The notes beneath the pieces are model-generated. The model was not told where the DNA came from. It saw nothing but the letters and a program-made list of their open reading frames with translations, and did no database searches. Of a stretch of 64,000 nt of DNA, positions 9,474 through 20,523 are shown piece by piece. Every line of letters begins with the position of its first letter. The first letter of the stretch is position 1. Location: the NCBI GenBank assembly GCA_964503125.1, contig CAZCZE010000039.1:62001-126000 (forward strand), in the 5' to 3' direction. The position numbers and the translations under genes were made by a program. This DNA comes from FEN-1219 sp964503125 (lineage in GTDB: Bacteria > Pseudomonadota > Gammaproteobacteria > Steroidobacterales > Rariloculaceae).

Positions 9474-10388
9474 GTGAGCACGTCGTCCGGCCGCCGTCCC
9501 CGGTACACGCTGCACGACGGCTTTCGCATGCCGATGGGCTTCCCCGTCGCGGGATTCGAGTCCGGGCAACGCTATGCCGCGGCGCCCGGCGACGTCTTCG
9601 TCGTGTCGTATCCGAAATGCGGCACGACCTGGGTGCAGTACATCGTCTATCTGCTGCGGAACGACGCGCGGCCGCTGACGGGCGCGGAGAGCATCAACGA
9701 CGTCTTCCCCCATCTCGAGGAGGTGGGGCGCGAGGCCGTTGCGGCACTGCCCGCACCGCGGCTCATCAAGACGCACTTGCCGTTCGCGCGCACGCCGTGG
9801 CACCCGCGCGCGAAATACATCTACGTGGCGCGCAATCCGTTCGACTGCGCCGTGTCGTTCTATCACCACACGCGCGGCTTCGTGCGGCACTACGACTTCG
9901 CCGACGGCGCGTGGGACGTCTTCTTCGAGTGTTTCCTCGCGGGTGAGGTGGATTTCGGCGACTATTTCGACAACCTGCTGTCGTGGTGGCCGCGCCGCGG
10001 CGAGTCGAACGTGCTGTTTCTCACCTACGAGCGCATGCTCGCCGACCCTGCGGCGGCCGTCACGGCGATTGCGCGCCTGCTCGGCGGCCGCGCCGAGCAG
10101 CTCGCCGCGGATCCGGGCGATCTTACGCGCGTCGTGCGCACGAGCAGCTTCGGCGAGATGCAGCGCGATCAAACCCGTTGGTCGAGCCAACGGCCGGCGG
10201 ATATGCCAGCATTCGTCCGCAAGGGCGTCATGGGCGACTACGCAAATTACTTCTCGCCGGAGCAGGCGCGTAAACTCGCGGCGAAGATGCAGGCACGCAC
10301 GATGGGGACGGGGATCGAGACTCTTTGGCCCGAGCTTAAGCCCGCCGCGCTGGCCAGAACGTTGGGAGACCGCCATGCAGAGCGATAA
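9474..10388 (+). CDS. Cytosolic-type PAPS-dependent sulfotransferase
   Basis: A 304-aa protein of the eukaryote-like (SULT) sulfotransferase family, which transfers a sulfonate from PAPS to hydroxyl or amino acceptors. The 5'-phosphosulfate loop is YPKCGTTW (residues 46-53). The 3'-phosphate motif is YVARNPFDCAVSFYHH, and the C-terminal RKGVMGDYANYFSPEQ matches the family RKGxxGDWKxxFT. The GTG at 9474 is chosen because GAGG lies 5-6 bases upstream. The frame is open further upstream but would run through the previous gene. Such enzymes are uncommon in bacteria and the acceptor is unknown. Its 3' end overlaps the DUF1244 gene by 14 bp. Confidence 0.87.
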   Translation: MSTSSGRRPRYTLHDGFRMPMGFPVAGFESGQRYAAAPGDVFVVSYPKCGTTWVQYIVYLLRNDARPLTGAESINDVFPHLEEVGREAVAALPAPRLIKTHLPFARTPWHPRAKYIYVARNPFDCAVSFYHHTRGFVRHYDFADGAWDVFFECFLAGEVDFGDYFDNLLSWWPRRGESNVLFLTYERMLADPAAAVTAIARLLGGRAEQLAADPGDLTRVVRTSSFGEMQRDQTRWSSQRPADMPAFVRKGVMGDYANYFSPEQARKLAAKMQARTMGTGIETLWPELKPAALARTLGDRHAER

Positions 10389-10710
10389 AATGACCGAACG
10401 CGACGAGATCGAGCTCGAGGCCGCCGTGCTGCGGCGTCTGCTGCGTCATTTCGACGAGCGCAAGGACGTCCAGAACATCGAGCTCATGATTCTCGCGGGC
10501 TTCTGCCGCAACTGCCTGAGCAAATGGTTCGTCGAAGCGGCCAAGGACCGCGGCATCGCGGTCGATCTCGACGCGGCGCGCGAGAAGATTTACGGCATGC
10601 CGTACGCAGAGTGGAAGGACCGCCACCAGCCACCCGCGACGGAAGAGCAGCTGGCACGGTTTGCCGCCCTCGAGAAGGCTAAGGCCGAGGAGCCGAAGGG
10701 CCAGAGCTAG
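10375..10710 (+). CDS. DUF1244 domain protein
   Basis: A 111-aa soluble protein. The core NIELMILAGFCRNCLSKW (about residues 34-51) is the hallmark of DUF1244, with two cysteines in a CRNC arrangement, followed by KIYGMPYAEWKDRHQ. The C-terminal tail is charged and probably disordered. Its ATG has GGGAG upstream and lies inside the end of the sulfotransferase gene. It stops one base before the convergent ispB stop. DUF1244 proteins are common in Alpha- and Gammaproteobacteria and have no established function. Confidence 0.9.
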   Translation: MQSDKMTERDEIELEAAVLRRLLRHFDERKDVQNIELMILAGFCRNCLSKWFVEAAKDRGIAVDLDAAREKIYGMPYAEWKDRHQPPATEEQLARFAALEKAKAEEPKGQS

Positions 10711-11715
10711 CTAATAGCGGCGCTGGACTGCGAACTGCGCGAGGTCGACGAGCCCGTCGCGGAAACGCGACGGCGCCATGGGCGCGAGCGCGTCGATGGC
10801 CTTGGCGACCTCCTGGCGCGCGCGCTCGGCCGTGTAGCGCAGCCCACCCGAGGTCTCGATCGCGAGCTGGATCGAGGTGAGGTTACGCGTGCCGCCGGTC
10901 TCGATGGCCTCGCGGATCATGTGCCGCTCCGCGGCGCTGCCGTGCGCCAGCGCGTAGATGAGCGGCAGCGTCGGCTTGCCCTCGGCGAGATCGTCGCCGA
11001 TGTTCTTGCCGAGCTCCTCGGGCTTGGCGTCGTAGTCGAGCGCGTCGTCGATGAGCTGGAAGGCTTGACCCAGGTGCCGGCCGTAGGTCGCGAGCGCGTG
11101 CTCGATCTCGTCGCTCTGCCGCGCGAGGATGGCGCCGATGCGCGTGCCGGCCTCGAATAGCTTGGCGGTCTTGCGGTAGATGACCTCCATGTAGTCGGCC
11201 TCGCCAATGTCGGGGTTGTTGCAGTTCATGAGCTGCAAGACCTCGCCTTCGGCGATCGTGTTGGTGGCGTTGGCCAGCACGTCGAGGATCCGGATCTCCT
11301 TAAGCTCGACCATCATCTGAAACGAGCGCGAGTAGAGGAAATCGCCGACGAGCACGCTGGCCTGATTGCCGAACATGGCGTTGGCCGTCTGCTGGCCGCG
11401 GCGCAGTCCCGAGCTGTCGACGACGTCGTCGTGGAGCAGCGTCGCCGTGTGGATGAACTCGATGATGGCCGCCGCCGCGACGTGATCCTGGCTGCGGCCG
11501 GCGCCGCAAGCCCGGGCCGCGAGCAGCACGGCGAGCGGCCGCAGGCGCTTGCCGCCATTGTGGATGATGTGGTGGGCGACCTGGTTGACGAGCGCCACGT
11601 CGCTGCCGAGGCGCCGCACGATGGTGCGATTGACCTCGCCCCAATCGTCGCCGACGAGCGCCCGCAGCGCCTCGAGCGAAGGAACGGCCGGATCGGGATT
11701 GAGTAGCTGCGACAC
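10711..11715 (-). CDS. ispB: Octaprenyl diphosphate synthase
   Basis: A trans-long-chain polyprenyl diphosphate synthase that makes the side chain for ubiquinone/menaquinone by adding isopentenyl diphosphate to FPP. The first aspartate-rich motif is LLHDDVVD (D96, D97, D100), the second is LIDDALDYD (D223-D227), and GGKRLRP (54-60) binds pyrophosphate. The start is taken as GTG at 11715 (VSQLLNPDPA), giving 334 aa. The frame continues upstream but runs into the palindromic repeat, where no conserved sequence is expected. It is divergent from rplU, as in many Gammaproteobacteria. Confidence 0.93.
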   Translation of the reverse strand: MSQLLNPDPAVPSLEALRALVGDDWGEVNRTIVRRLGSDVALVNQVAHHIIHNGGKRLRPLAVLLAARACGAGRSQDHVAAAAIIEFIHTATLLHDDVVDSSGLRRGQQTANAMFGNQASVLVGDFLYSRSFQMMVELKEIRILDVLANATNTIAEGEVLQLMNCNNPDIGEADYMEVIYRKTAKLFEAGTRIGAILARQSDEIEHALATYGRHLGQAFQLIDDALDYDAKPEELGKNIGDDLAEGKPTLPLIYALAHGSAAERHMIREAIETGGTRNLTSIQLAIETSGGLRYTAERARQEVAKAIDALAPMAPSRFRDGLVDLAQFAVQRRY

Positions 11716-11771
11716 CCCGCAATTTTGCCTGATCCCACCCCCCACCGCGAGGTTCGAGACCGCGCGGGGTG

Positions 11772-12007
11772 GTGTCTCACTTTGGCCGGGGTCGCCTCGG
11801 CGCAGGCGGCGGGCGCATCTCGATGGCCCCTCCCGAGACACGCCGGAAGACCATCCCTGGGGCTCGTCTGCGCACATCGCCGCCATGGATGGCGGCGTGC
11901 AGCAATAGCAGGAGCGTATTGCTGCCCCTGTGCGCAGACGGTCTCGGGAGGGGCCATCGAGATGCACCCGCCGCTCCCACTCGGGCGCGCGGCCAAAGTG
12001 AGACACG
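11772..12007. repeat. Nested ~236-bp inverted repeat (REP/MITE-like) between ispB and rplU
   Basis: The 387 bp between ispB and rplU is dominated by one large imperfect palindrome. Its outer arms are GTGTCTCACTTTGGCC (11772-11787) and the exact complement GGCCAAAGTGAGACAC (11992-12007). An inner pair (around 11814-11839 and 11942-11967) contains GATGGCCCCTCCCGAGAC and its complement. GTCTGCGCAC/GTGCGCAGAC is nested inside that. At the centre are two small hairpins: CGCCGCCA/TGGCGGCG at 11878-11897, and GCAGCAATA/TATTGCTGC at 11899-11925 with loop GCAGGAGCG. No convincing gene lies inside. The centre matches the repeat pair found before obgE. Confidence 0.88.
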
Positions 12008-12024
12008 ACGCCAAAGGGTTACGT

Positions 12025-12053
12025 TGACCGGCCCCCGCCAAGTCTCTAGAATT
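12025..12053 (+). promoter_or_regulatory. Predicted sigma-70 promoter of rplU-rpmA
   Basis: TTGACC (12025-12030) and TAGAAT (12048-12053) are separated by exactly 17 bp. The predicted start of transcription lies about 40-45 bp before the rplU GTG. It sits just outside the right arm of the large inverted repeat, so the repeat ends immediately upstream of the -35 box. Confidence 0.7.
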
Positions 12054-12102
12054 CCGAGCCTTTCCGCCGGGATTCACCCCGGAACGCCCAGGAGCACTCG
12101 TC

Positions 12103-12417
12103 GTGTATGCCGTTTTCCGTACCGGCGGTAAGCAATACCGCGCCCGTCAAGGCGACCGCCTGCGCATCGAGCGGCTCGAGGCGGGCGTCGGCGACGCCGT
12201 GGCATTCGACGAAGTGTTGCTGGTCGGCGAGGGCGCCAACGTCAAGGTCGGCGCGCCGCTTCTGAAGGGCGGTAAGGTCGAGGCCAAAGTCGTCGCCCAA
12301 GGGCGAGACGACAAGATCATGATCATCAAGTTCAGGCGCCGTAAGCACTACAAGCGCACTCAGGGTCATCGACAATCGTTCACCGAAGTCGAGATCACGG
12401 CAATCAGCGGCGCTTGA
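12103..12417 (+). CDS. rplU: 50S ribosomal protein L21
   Basis: L21 binds 23S rRNA in the large subunit. The 104-aa sequence has the family opening YAVFRTGGKQYR, the central VAFDEVLLVGEG, and the C-terminal KFRRRKHYKRTQGHRQ with the L21 signature. It starts at GTG (12103) with GGAG about ten bases upstream. rpmA follows 18 bp downstream, the usual L21-L27-Obg order. Confidence 0.98.
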   Translation: MYAVFRTGGKQYRARQGDRLRIERLEAGVGDAVAFDEVLLVGEGANVKVGAPLLKGGKVEAKVVAQGRDDKIMIIKFRRRKHYKRTQGHRQSFTEVEITAISGA

Positions 12418-12435
12418 GGCATAGGGAGTAGCGAG

Positions 12436-12693
12436 ATGGCACACAAGAAAGCAGGCGGCAGCTCGAAGAACGGCCGCGACTCGGAGTCGAAGCGACTGGG
12501 CGTCAAGCGTTTCGGCGGCGAGCAAGTGCTCGCCGGCAACATCATCGTGCGCCAGCGCGGCACGCAGTATCACGCCGGAGCCAACGTGCGCACGGGCCGG
12601 GACCACACGCTGTACGCCGCCGCGCCCGGGCGCGTCGCGTTCGCCGTGAAAGGCTCGACGGGCCGGCGTTTCGTGAGCGTGCTCGCCGACTGA
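12436..12693 (+). CDS. rpmA: 50S ribosomal protein L27
   Basis: L27 sits near the peptidyl transferase centre. The 85-aa protein opens with MAHKKAGGSSKNGRDSESKR and has GVKRFGGE and VRQRGTQYHAG, all diagnostic. The N-terminal extension is not a cleavable Firmicutes-type leader. It is followed by a strong terminator 25 bp downstream, which separates it from obgE. Confidence 0.98.
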   Translation: MAHKKAGGSSKNGRDSESKRLGVKRFGGEQVLAGNIIVRQRGTQYHAGANVRTGRDHTLYAAAPGRVAFAVKGSTGRRFVSVLAD

Positions 12694-12717
12694 CTTTGCC
12701 CGTGACGGACTTTGCGC

Positions 12718-12744
12718 AAAAAGCCCCGCATCGCGGGGCTTTTT
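12718..12744 (+). terminator. Rho-independent terminator after rpmA
   Basis: A perfect 12-bp stem AAAAAGCCCCGC/GCGGGGCTTTTT with a 3-base loop (ATC) ends in a run of five T. Because of the flanking A and T runs it could work in both directions. It probably limits read-through from rplU-rpmA into obgE. Confidence 0.92.
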
Positions 12745-12750
12745 CGTTTG

Positions 12751-12847
12751 CCCGCCAGGGACGGCGGGCATGCCGCAAATGCAGGAGCAATTTGCGGCTC
12801 CCGCCAGGGATGGCGGGCATGCAGCAAATGCAGGAGCAATTTGCTGC
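12751..12847. repeat. Tandem pair of REP-like double-hairpin units
   Basis: Two adjacent ~49-bp units start at 12751 and 12800. Each has a first hairpin CCCGCC/GGCGGG with a 6-base loop (AGGGAC or AGGGAT). A second hairpin follows: CCGCAAAT/ATTTGCGG in unit 1 and GCAGCAAAT/ATTTGCTGC in unit 2, both with loop GCAGGAGCA. The arm changes between units are compensatory, so pairing is kept. The centre of the large palindrome at 11878-11925 has the same two-hairpin layout and loop. The units lie between the rpmA terminator and obgE. Confidence 0.88.
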
Positions 12848-12873
12848 TCGCCTAGGGCGCGAGAGCTGGACCC

Positions 12874-13926
12874 ATGAAGTTCATCGATGAAGCCGAAGTG
12901 CGCGTCGAGGCCGGCGCCGGCGGGCGCGGCTGCGTGAGCTTCCGGCGGGAGAAGTTCATCCCGCGCGGCGGCCCCGACGGCGGCGACGGCGGCGACGGCG
13001 GCAGCGTGTACCTCGTGGCTCGCGAGGGCGTCAACACGCTCGCGGATTTTCGTGTGAAGAAGCGCTTTCGCGCGCAGAGCGGCCGCGGTGGCGCGGGGCA
13101 GAACATGGCCGGCGCCGCGGGCGCCGACCTGTTGGTCGAGGTCGCCAAAGGCACCGAGGTTCACGACCTCGACACGGGCGAGAAGCTCGGCGACCTCACG
13201 CGCGACGGCGAGCGCCTGCTCGTCGCGAAAGGCGGCCAGGGCGGGCGCGGCAACACGCGTTTCAAGAGCAGCACCAATCGCGCGCCGCGCCGGTTCGACC
13301 CCGGCGAAGCGGGTGAGGCGCGCCGGCTCAAGCTCGCGCTCAAGCTACTCGCCGACGTGGGCCTGCTCGGCGCGCCGAACGCCGGCAAGTCGACGCTCAC
13401 GCGCGCGCTCTCGGCGGCACGGCCCAAGGTCGCCGATTATCCGTTCACGACGTTGCACCCGCAGCTCGGTGTCGTGAGCGTCGGGCCCGATCGCAGCTTC
13501 GTGATCGCCGACATTCCCGGGCTCATCGAAGGCGCGGCGTCGGGCGCCGGGCTCGGCATCCGGTTCTTGAAGCATCTCGAGCGCACCCGATTGCTGCTGC
13601 ACATCGTGGACGCGTGCGCCGAGCTCTCGGGCGGCAATGTCGCCGAGACCTATCGCGCCGTCGAGGGCGAGCTCGGCCAGTATTCCGCGGCGCTTGGCAG
13701 CAGGCCGCGCTGGCTCGTCTTGAACAAGCTCGATCTCGTTCCGCCCGACGAGCGTGCCGCGCGGGTCGCTGCCATCGTCGCCGAGCTGAACTGGAGGGGG
13801 CCGGTCTACGGCATCAGTGCGTTGACGGCGGACGGCACGAAGCGTCTCGTGCAAGACGCCATGACTTATCTGGAAGCGGTGCGGGAAAGCGAGAAGACGG
13901 CGCAGCCGTCACTTCAGGGCGCGTAG
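12874..13926 (+). CDS. obgE: GTPase Obg/CgtA
   Basis: Obg is an essential GTPase tied to 50S ribosome assembly and stress signalling. The glycine-rich Obg fold is at residues 1-155 (GGRGCVSFRREKFIPRGGPD, GGQGGRGNTRFKSS). The G domain has P-loop GAPNAGKSTL, the switch sequence YPFTTLHPQLG, DIPGLIEGA and NKLD. The length of 350 aa lacks a long C-terminal acidic tail. The ATG at 12874 follows the repeat pair. The last 18 bp overlap the end of the convergent rpsT gene. Confidence 0.97.
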   Translation: MKFIDEAEVRVEAGAGGRGCVSFRREKFIPRGGPDGGDGGDGGSVYLVAREGVNTLADFRVKKRFRAQSGRGGAGQNMAGAAGADLLVEVAKGTEVHDLDTGEKLGDLTRDGERLLVAKGGQGGRGNTRFKSSTNRAPRRFDPGEAGEARRLKLALKLLADVGLLGAPNAGKSTLTRALSAARPKVADYPFTTLHPQLGVVSVGPDRSFVIADIPGLIEGAASGAGLGIRFLKHLERTRLLLHIVDACAELSGGNVAETYRAVEGELGQYSAALGSRPRWLVLNKLDLVPPDERAARVAAIVAELNWRGPVYGISALTADGTKRLVQDAMTYLEAVRESEKTAQPSLQGA

Positions 13927-14172
13927 CCGCGTGTTGAGCTGGCTCTTGTAGTGGGCTGCGCGGTTCTTCTTGAGGATGCCCTTGCCGACCATGCGGTCGA
14001 TCTCCGGCACGACGGCGGCGAAGCCCGCTTTGGCGGCTTCCTTGTCGCCCGCCTCGAGCGACTTGATGACCCGGCGGATCGCCGAGCGAACGCGCGACCG
14101 CATGGCCACGTTGTGCGCCCGGCGCTTGATCGCCTGACGAGCACGCTTCTTTGCTGATTTGATGTTGGCCAA
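13909..14172 (-). CDS. rpsT: 30S ribosomal protein S20
   Basis: S20 is a three-helix primary binder of 16S rRNA. The 87-aa protein opens MANIKSAKKRARQAIKRRAH, the normal S20 start, and has the central KAAKAGFAAVVPEIDRMVGK and C-terminal NRAAHYKSQLNTRLRALK. It reads divergently from murJ, which is standard synteny in Gammaproteobacteria. Its 3' end overlaps obgE by 18 bp on the opposite strand. Confidence 0.98.
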   Translation of the reverse strand: MANIKSAKKRARQAIKRRAHNVAMRSRVRSAIRRVIKSLEAGDKEAAKAGFAAVVPEIDRMVGKGILKKNRAAHYKSQLNTRLRALK

Positions 14173-14215
14173 GGGGGTCGTCCGCTCGCGGGCCTAAGGG
14201 CCGGAAAAGGCGGCT

Positions 14216-14244
14216 ATTATTCGAAGCGATCTAAAGCAAGTCAA
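14216..14244 (-). promoter_or_regulatory. Predicted sigma-70 promoter of rpsT
   Basis: On the minus strand TTGACT (14244-14239) and AATAAT (14221-14216) are 17 bp apart, placing the transcript start about 35-40 bp before the rpsT ATG. It lies in the short divergent region shared with murJ. Confidence 0.6.
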
Positions 14245-14274
14245 GCACATAGCGCGCCATAGAATGCCTCCGCG

Positions 14275-15876
14275 ATGACTCAGCGCCCCGCTAGGGACCA
14301 CCCGCATCACGCCCACCAACGGCTGCTCACGGCCACTTCGGTCGTCGGCGTCATGACGTTGTTGTCTCGCGTCACGGGGCTCGCGCGCGACGTGGCGTTC
14401 TCGGCCTGGTTCGGCTCGGGCCCGCTCATGGACGCGTTCGCGGTCGCGTTCAAGATCCCGAACCTGCTGCGCCGCTTCTTCGCCGAGGGGGCGTTCTCGC
14501 AAGCGTTCGTGCCCGTGATCGCCGAGTACCGCACGACGCGGAATCATGCGGAAACGCGCGAGCTCGTCGCGCGCGTGGCCGGCACGCTCGGTCTCTGGCT
14601 GCTCGTCGTGAGCGCCGTGGGAGTGGTCGCCGCGCCGGCTCTGATCCTCGTGTTCGCGCCGGGGTTCGGCGGCGACGAAGGCCGGTACGCGCTCGCGGCC
14701 GACATGCTGCGGTTCACGTTTCCCTACATCTTGTTCGTGTCGTTGACCGCGCTGGCGGGCAGTGTTTTGAACGCGCACCGGCGCTTCGCCGTCGCGGCGT
14801 TCACACCGGTGCTGCTCAACGTCGTCATGATCGTGTTTGCAGGCTTCGTCGGTCCCTGGCTCGAGCGGCCCGCTGTGGGTCTCGCGGCGGGCGTGCTCGT
14901 CGCGGGCATCGTGCAGCTCGCGTTCCAGCTGCCGTTCTTGCTGCGCCTCGACCTTTTGCCGCGGCCGCGCTGGGGCGCGTCGCACGAGGGTGTGCGGCGG
15001 ATTTTCAAGCTCATGCTGCCGGCGATCTTCGGCTCGTCCGTGGCGCAGATCAGCATTCTTCTCGACACGATCATCGCCTCGTTCCTCGTCGCCGGCAGCA
15101 TCAGTTGGCTCTACTACTCGGATCGACTCGTCGAGTTCCCGCTCGGCGTGTTCGGCATCGCGCTCGCGACCGTGATACTGCCGCGCCTCGCCGAGTACCA
15201 CGCGACGAGCTCGAAGCAGTTCTTCTCGGATACGCTCGATTGGGCTCTCAAGCTCGTGGTCGTCATCGCCGTGCCGGCCGTGATCGGTCTCGCGCTGCTC
15301 GCCGAGCCGCTGCTCGCGACGCTGTTCCTGCGTGGCGAGTTCACGCCCCTTGACGTCGAGATGGCGGCCGCGAGCTTGCGCGCCTATGCACCCGGCTTGC
15401 TCGGTTTCATCCTCGTCAAGATTCTGGCGCCCGGCTACTTCGCGCGGCAGGACACGCGCACGCCCGTGCGCGTCGGCATCCAGGCGCTGCTCGTCGGCAT
15501 GACGCTGTCGGTCGTGTTCGCGCTGACGCTCGTCGCGACGGACTGGGCGCCGCCGCACGCCGGCATCGCCGCGGCCACGGCGTGCTCCGCGTTGCTCAAC
15601 GCCGGCTTGCTGCTCGCGGGGCTCAAGCGCAGCGACGTCTACGTTGCCGGGCCCGGTTGGAAACCCCTCGCGTGGCGGATCGGGGCGGCGGCCGCCGTGA
15701 TGGCCGTTGCGCTCGTGGCGGCCCTCGCAGTCGCCGGCGATTGGTTGCGCATGGACACGCTCACGCGTATCGGCTACCTCGCGGCATTCGTGTGCGGTGG
15801 GGCGGCCGTATACTTCGCCGCGTGCTACTCGCTCGGCCTGCGGGCGAGCGAATTCCGGATTCGATCGGTGGTGTGA
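14275..15876 (+). CDS. murJ: Lipid II flippase MurJ
   Basis: MurJ is a MOP-superfamily flippase that moves lipid II across the inner membrane for peptidoglycan synthesis. The 533-aa protein has about 14 hydrophobic helices. The family signature SRVTGLARDVAFSAWFGSGP lies near residues 29-48, followed by MDAFAVAFKIPNLLRRFFAE and GAFSQAFVPV. The loop SWLYYSDRLVEFPLGVFGIA and LAPGYFARQDTRTPV are also family hallmarks. Catalytically important arginines in these loops are kept. It precedes ribF closely (8 bp) as in many Proteobacteria. Confidence 0.97.
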   Translation: MTQRPARDHPHHAHQRLLTATSVVGVMTLLSRVTGLARDVAFSAWFGSGPLMDAFAVAFKIPNLLRRFFAEGAFSQAFVPVIAEYRTTRNHAETRELVARVAGTLGLWLLVVSAVGVVAAPALILVFAPGFGGDEGRYALAADMLRFTFPYILFVSLTALAGSVLNAHRRFAVAAFTPVLLNVVMIVFAGFVGPWLERPAVGLAAGVLVAGIVQLAFQLPFLLRLDLLPRPRWGASHEGVRRIFKLMLPAIFGSSVAQISILLDTIIASFLVAGSISWLYYSDRLVEFPLGVFGIALATVILPRLAEYHATSSKQFFSDTLDWALKLVVVIAVPAVIGLALLAEPLLATLFLRGEFTPLDVEMAAASLRAYAPGLLGFILVKILAPGYFARQDTRTPVRVGIQALLVGMTLSVVFALTLVATDWAPPHAGIAAATACSALLNAGLLLAGLKRSDVYVAGPGWKPLAWRIGAAAAVMAVALVAALAVAGDWLRMDTLTRIGYLAAFVCGGAAVYFAACYSLGLRASEFRIRSVV

Positions 15877-15884
15877 AGCGTCGT

Positions 15885-16811
15885 ATGCGGCTGTACCGAA
15901 CGTTCGCCTCCGTGCCGCGACCTTCGAGCGGTCCGCGAGCCGTCGCGATCGGCGTGTTCGACGGGCTGCACATCGGCCATCGGGCCATCGTCGAGCGGGC
16001 GCGCGCGGCGGCGACTGCCGTCGGCGGCGCGTCCCTCGTGTTCACGTTCGAGCCGACGCCGAAGGAGTTTTTCTCGCCGGCGACGGCGCCGCCGCGGCTC
16101 ACGCGTTTTCGCGAGCGTTTCGAGCAGCTGGCTGCGGCGGGCATCGACGAGCTCTTCTGTCCGCGCTTCGCGAGCGTGCGGGACATTGCGCCGCGCGAGT
16201 TCGTCGACGAGCTGCTCGTGGCGAAGCTCGGCGCGAGCCACGTCATCGTCGGCGACGACTTCCGCTACGGCGCCGAGCGGCGCGGCACCGTCGCGGACCT
16301 GCGCGCGCAGGGGCGCGAGCGCGGGTTCGCGGTAACCGAAGTCGCGCCCGTCTATTTCGGCGGCGAGCGCGTGAGCAGCACGGCGATTCGCCAGGCGCTC
16401 AAGGCCGGCGACCTCGCGACCGCACGCGGCATGCTGGGCCGCGACTACTCGATCTCCGGTCGCGTCGTGCGCGGCCTCGGGCTCGGCCGAGCGCTCGGAT
16501 TTCCGACGGCCAACGTCAATCTCAAACGTTTGCAAGCGCCCATCGACGGTATTTTCGCCGCGCGCGTCACGGGGCTTGCTGCCGAGCCGCTCGACGGCGT
16601 CGCGAGCGTCGGCACGCGGCCGACGGTCGGCGGCGGCGTCGCGTTGCTCGAGGTGCTCATCTTCGACTTCGACGGCGACATCTACGGGCGCTACATCACC
16701 GTGCACTTCGTGACGCGTCTGCGCGAGGAGCGGCACTTCGCCGATCTCACGGCCATGCAGCGGCAAATGGAGGTCGACGTCGAGGCTGCGCGGGCTGCGC
16801 TAACCGATTGA
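15885..16811 (+). CDS. ribF: Bifunctional riboflavin kinase/FAD synthetase
   Basis: RibF phosphorylates riboflavin to FMN and adenylylates FMN to FAD. The N-terminal adenylyltransferase domain has AIGVFDGLHIGHRAIV (the nucleotidyl-transferase HIGH-like motif) and VIVGDDFRYGAERRG, then SSTAIRQALKAGD. The C-terminal kinase domain starts near residue 185 with GRVVRGLGLGRALGFPTANV and has SVGTRPTVGGG. The length is 308 aa from ATG 15885. A GTG at 15873 overlaps the murJ stop and would add four residues. FAD and FMN supply serves rnf, lpdA and the flavoprotein at 2.3 kb. Confidence 0.96.
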   Translation: MRLYRTFASVPRPSSGPRAVAIGVFDGLHIGHRAIVERARAAATAVGGASLVFTFEPTPKEFFSPATAPPRLTRFRERFEQLAAAGIDELFCPRFASVRDIAPREFVDELLVAKLGASHVIVGDDFRYGAERRGTVADLRAQGRERGFAVTEVAPVYFGGERVSSTAIRQALKAGDLATARGMLGRDYSISGRVVRGLGLGRALGFPTANVNLKRLQAPIDGIFAARVTGLAAEPLDGVASVGTRPTVGGGVALLEVLIFDFDGDIYGRYITVHFVTRLREERHFADLTAMQRQMEVDVEAARAALTD

Positions 16812-16866
16812 ATCGCGTACACTCACGGCCCTTCGGTCCGGTGGCCTTAGGACCGGTCGATAACTC

Positions 16867-20000
<3,134 letters not shown>

Positions 20001-20004
<4 letters not shown>

Positions 20005-20522
20005 GCGAACGGCGCTGGTTCGGGTTGCAGGCCGGCGCGTCCAACTGGCTGTGGCTCGCCGTGGCCGTGATCGCGCTCGATCAGTGGACGAAGTCGCTCG
20101 TCGTCGAGCGGTTCGCGGAGCTCGACCGGCTCGTGCTGTTGCCGGTCCTCGAGCTCATGCGCCTGCACAACGAGGGCGCCGCGTTCAGCTTTCTGGACGA
20201 TGCGGGGGGGTGGCAGCGGTGGCTGTTCATCGGCCTAGGCGTCGCCGTGAGCGCAGGCATTCTGGTCTGGTTGCGCCGCCTGCCGGCCGCGGGCCAGGCG
20301 CTGCTCGCCGCGGGGTTATCGCTGATCCTCGGAGGGGCGCTCGGCAACGTCATCGACCGCGTGCTGCTCGGCTACGTGATCGACTTCATCAGGGTGCACT
20401 ACGAGGAACATTACTTCCCGGCGTTCAACGTCGCCGACTCGGCGATCACGATCGGCGCCGGGCTCGTGATCCTCGACAATCTGCTCGAGCTCGACCGCGC
20501 GCGCGCCAAGAAGAAGCGCTAG
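20001..20522 (+). CDS. lspA: Lipoprotein signal peptidase (signal peptidase II)
   Basis: LspA is an inner-membrane aspartic protease that cleaves prolipoproteins before the lipid-modified cysteine. The 173-aa protein has four hydrophobic segments and the catalytic blocks NEGAAFSF, GALGNVIDRV (first Asp) and FNVADSAITIG (second Asp). Its ATG overlaps the ileS stop (ATGA), so the two are translationally coupled. Several predicted lipoproteins in this window (29.1, 30.4, 39.3 and 55.7 kb) would be its substrates. Confidence 0.97.
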
Positions 20523-20523
20523 C

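Noticed and set aside
11769..12131. Several open frames inside the large palindrome
   Set aside because: They are symmetrical products of the inverted repeat, appear on both strands and have no ribosome-binding sites.
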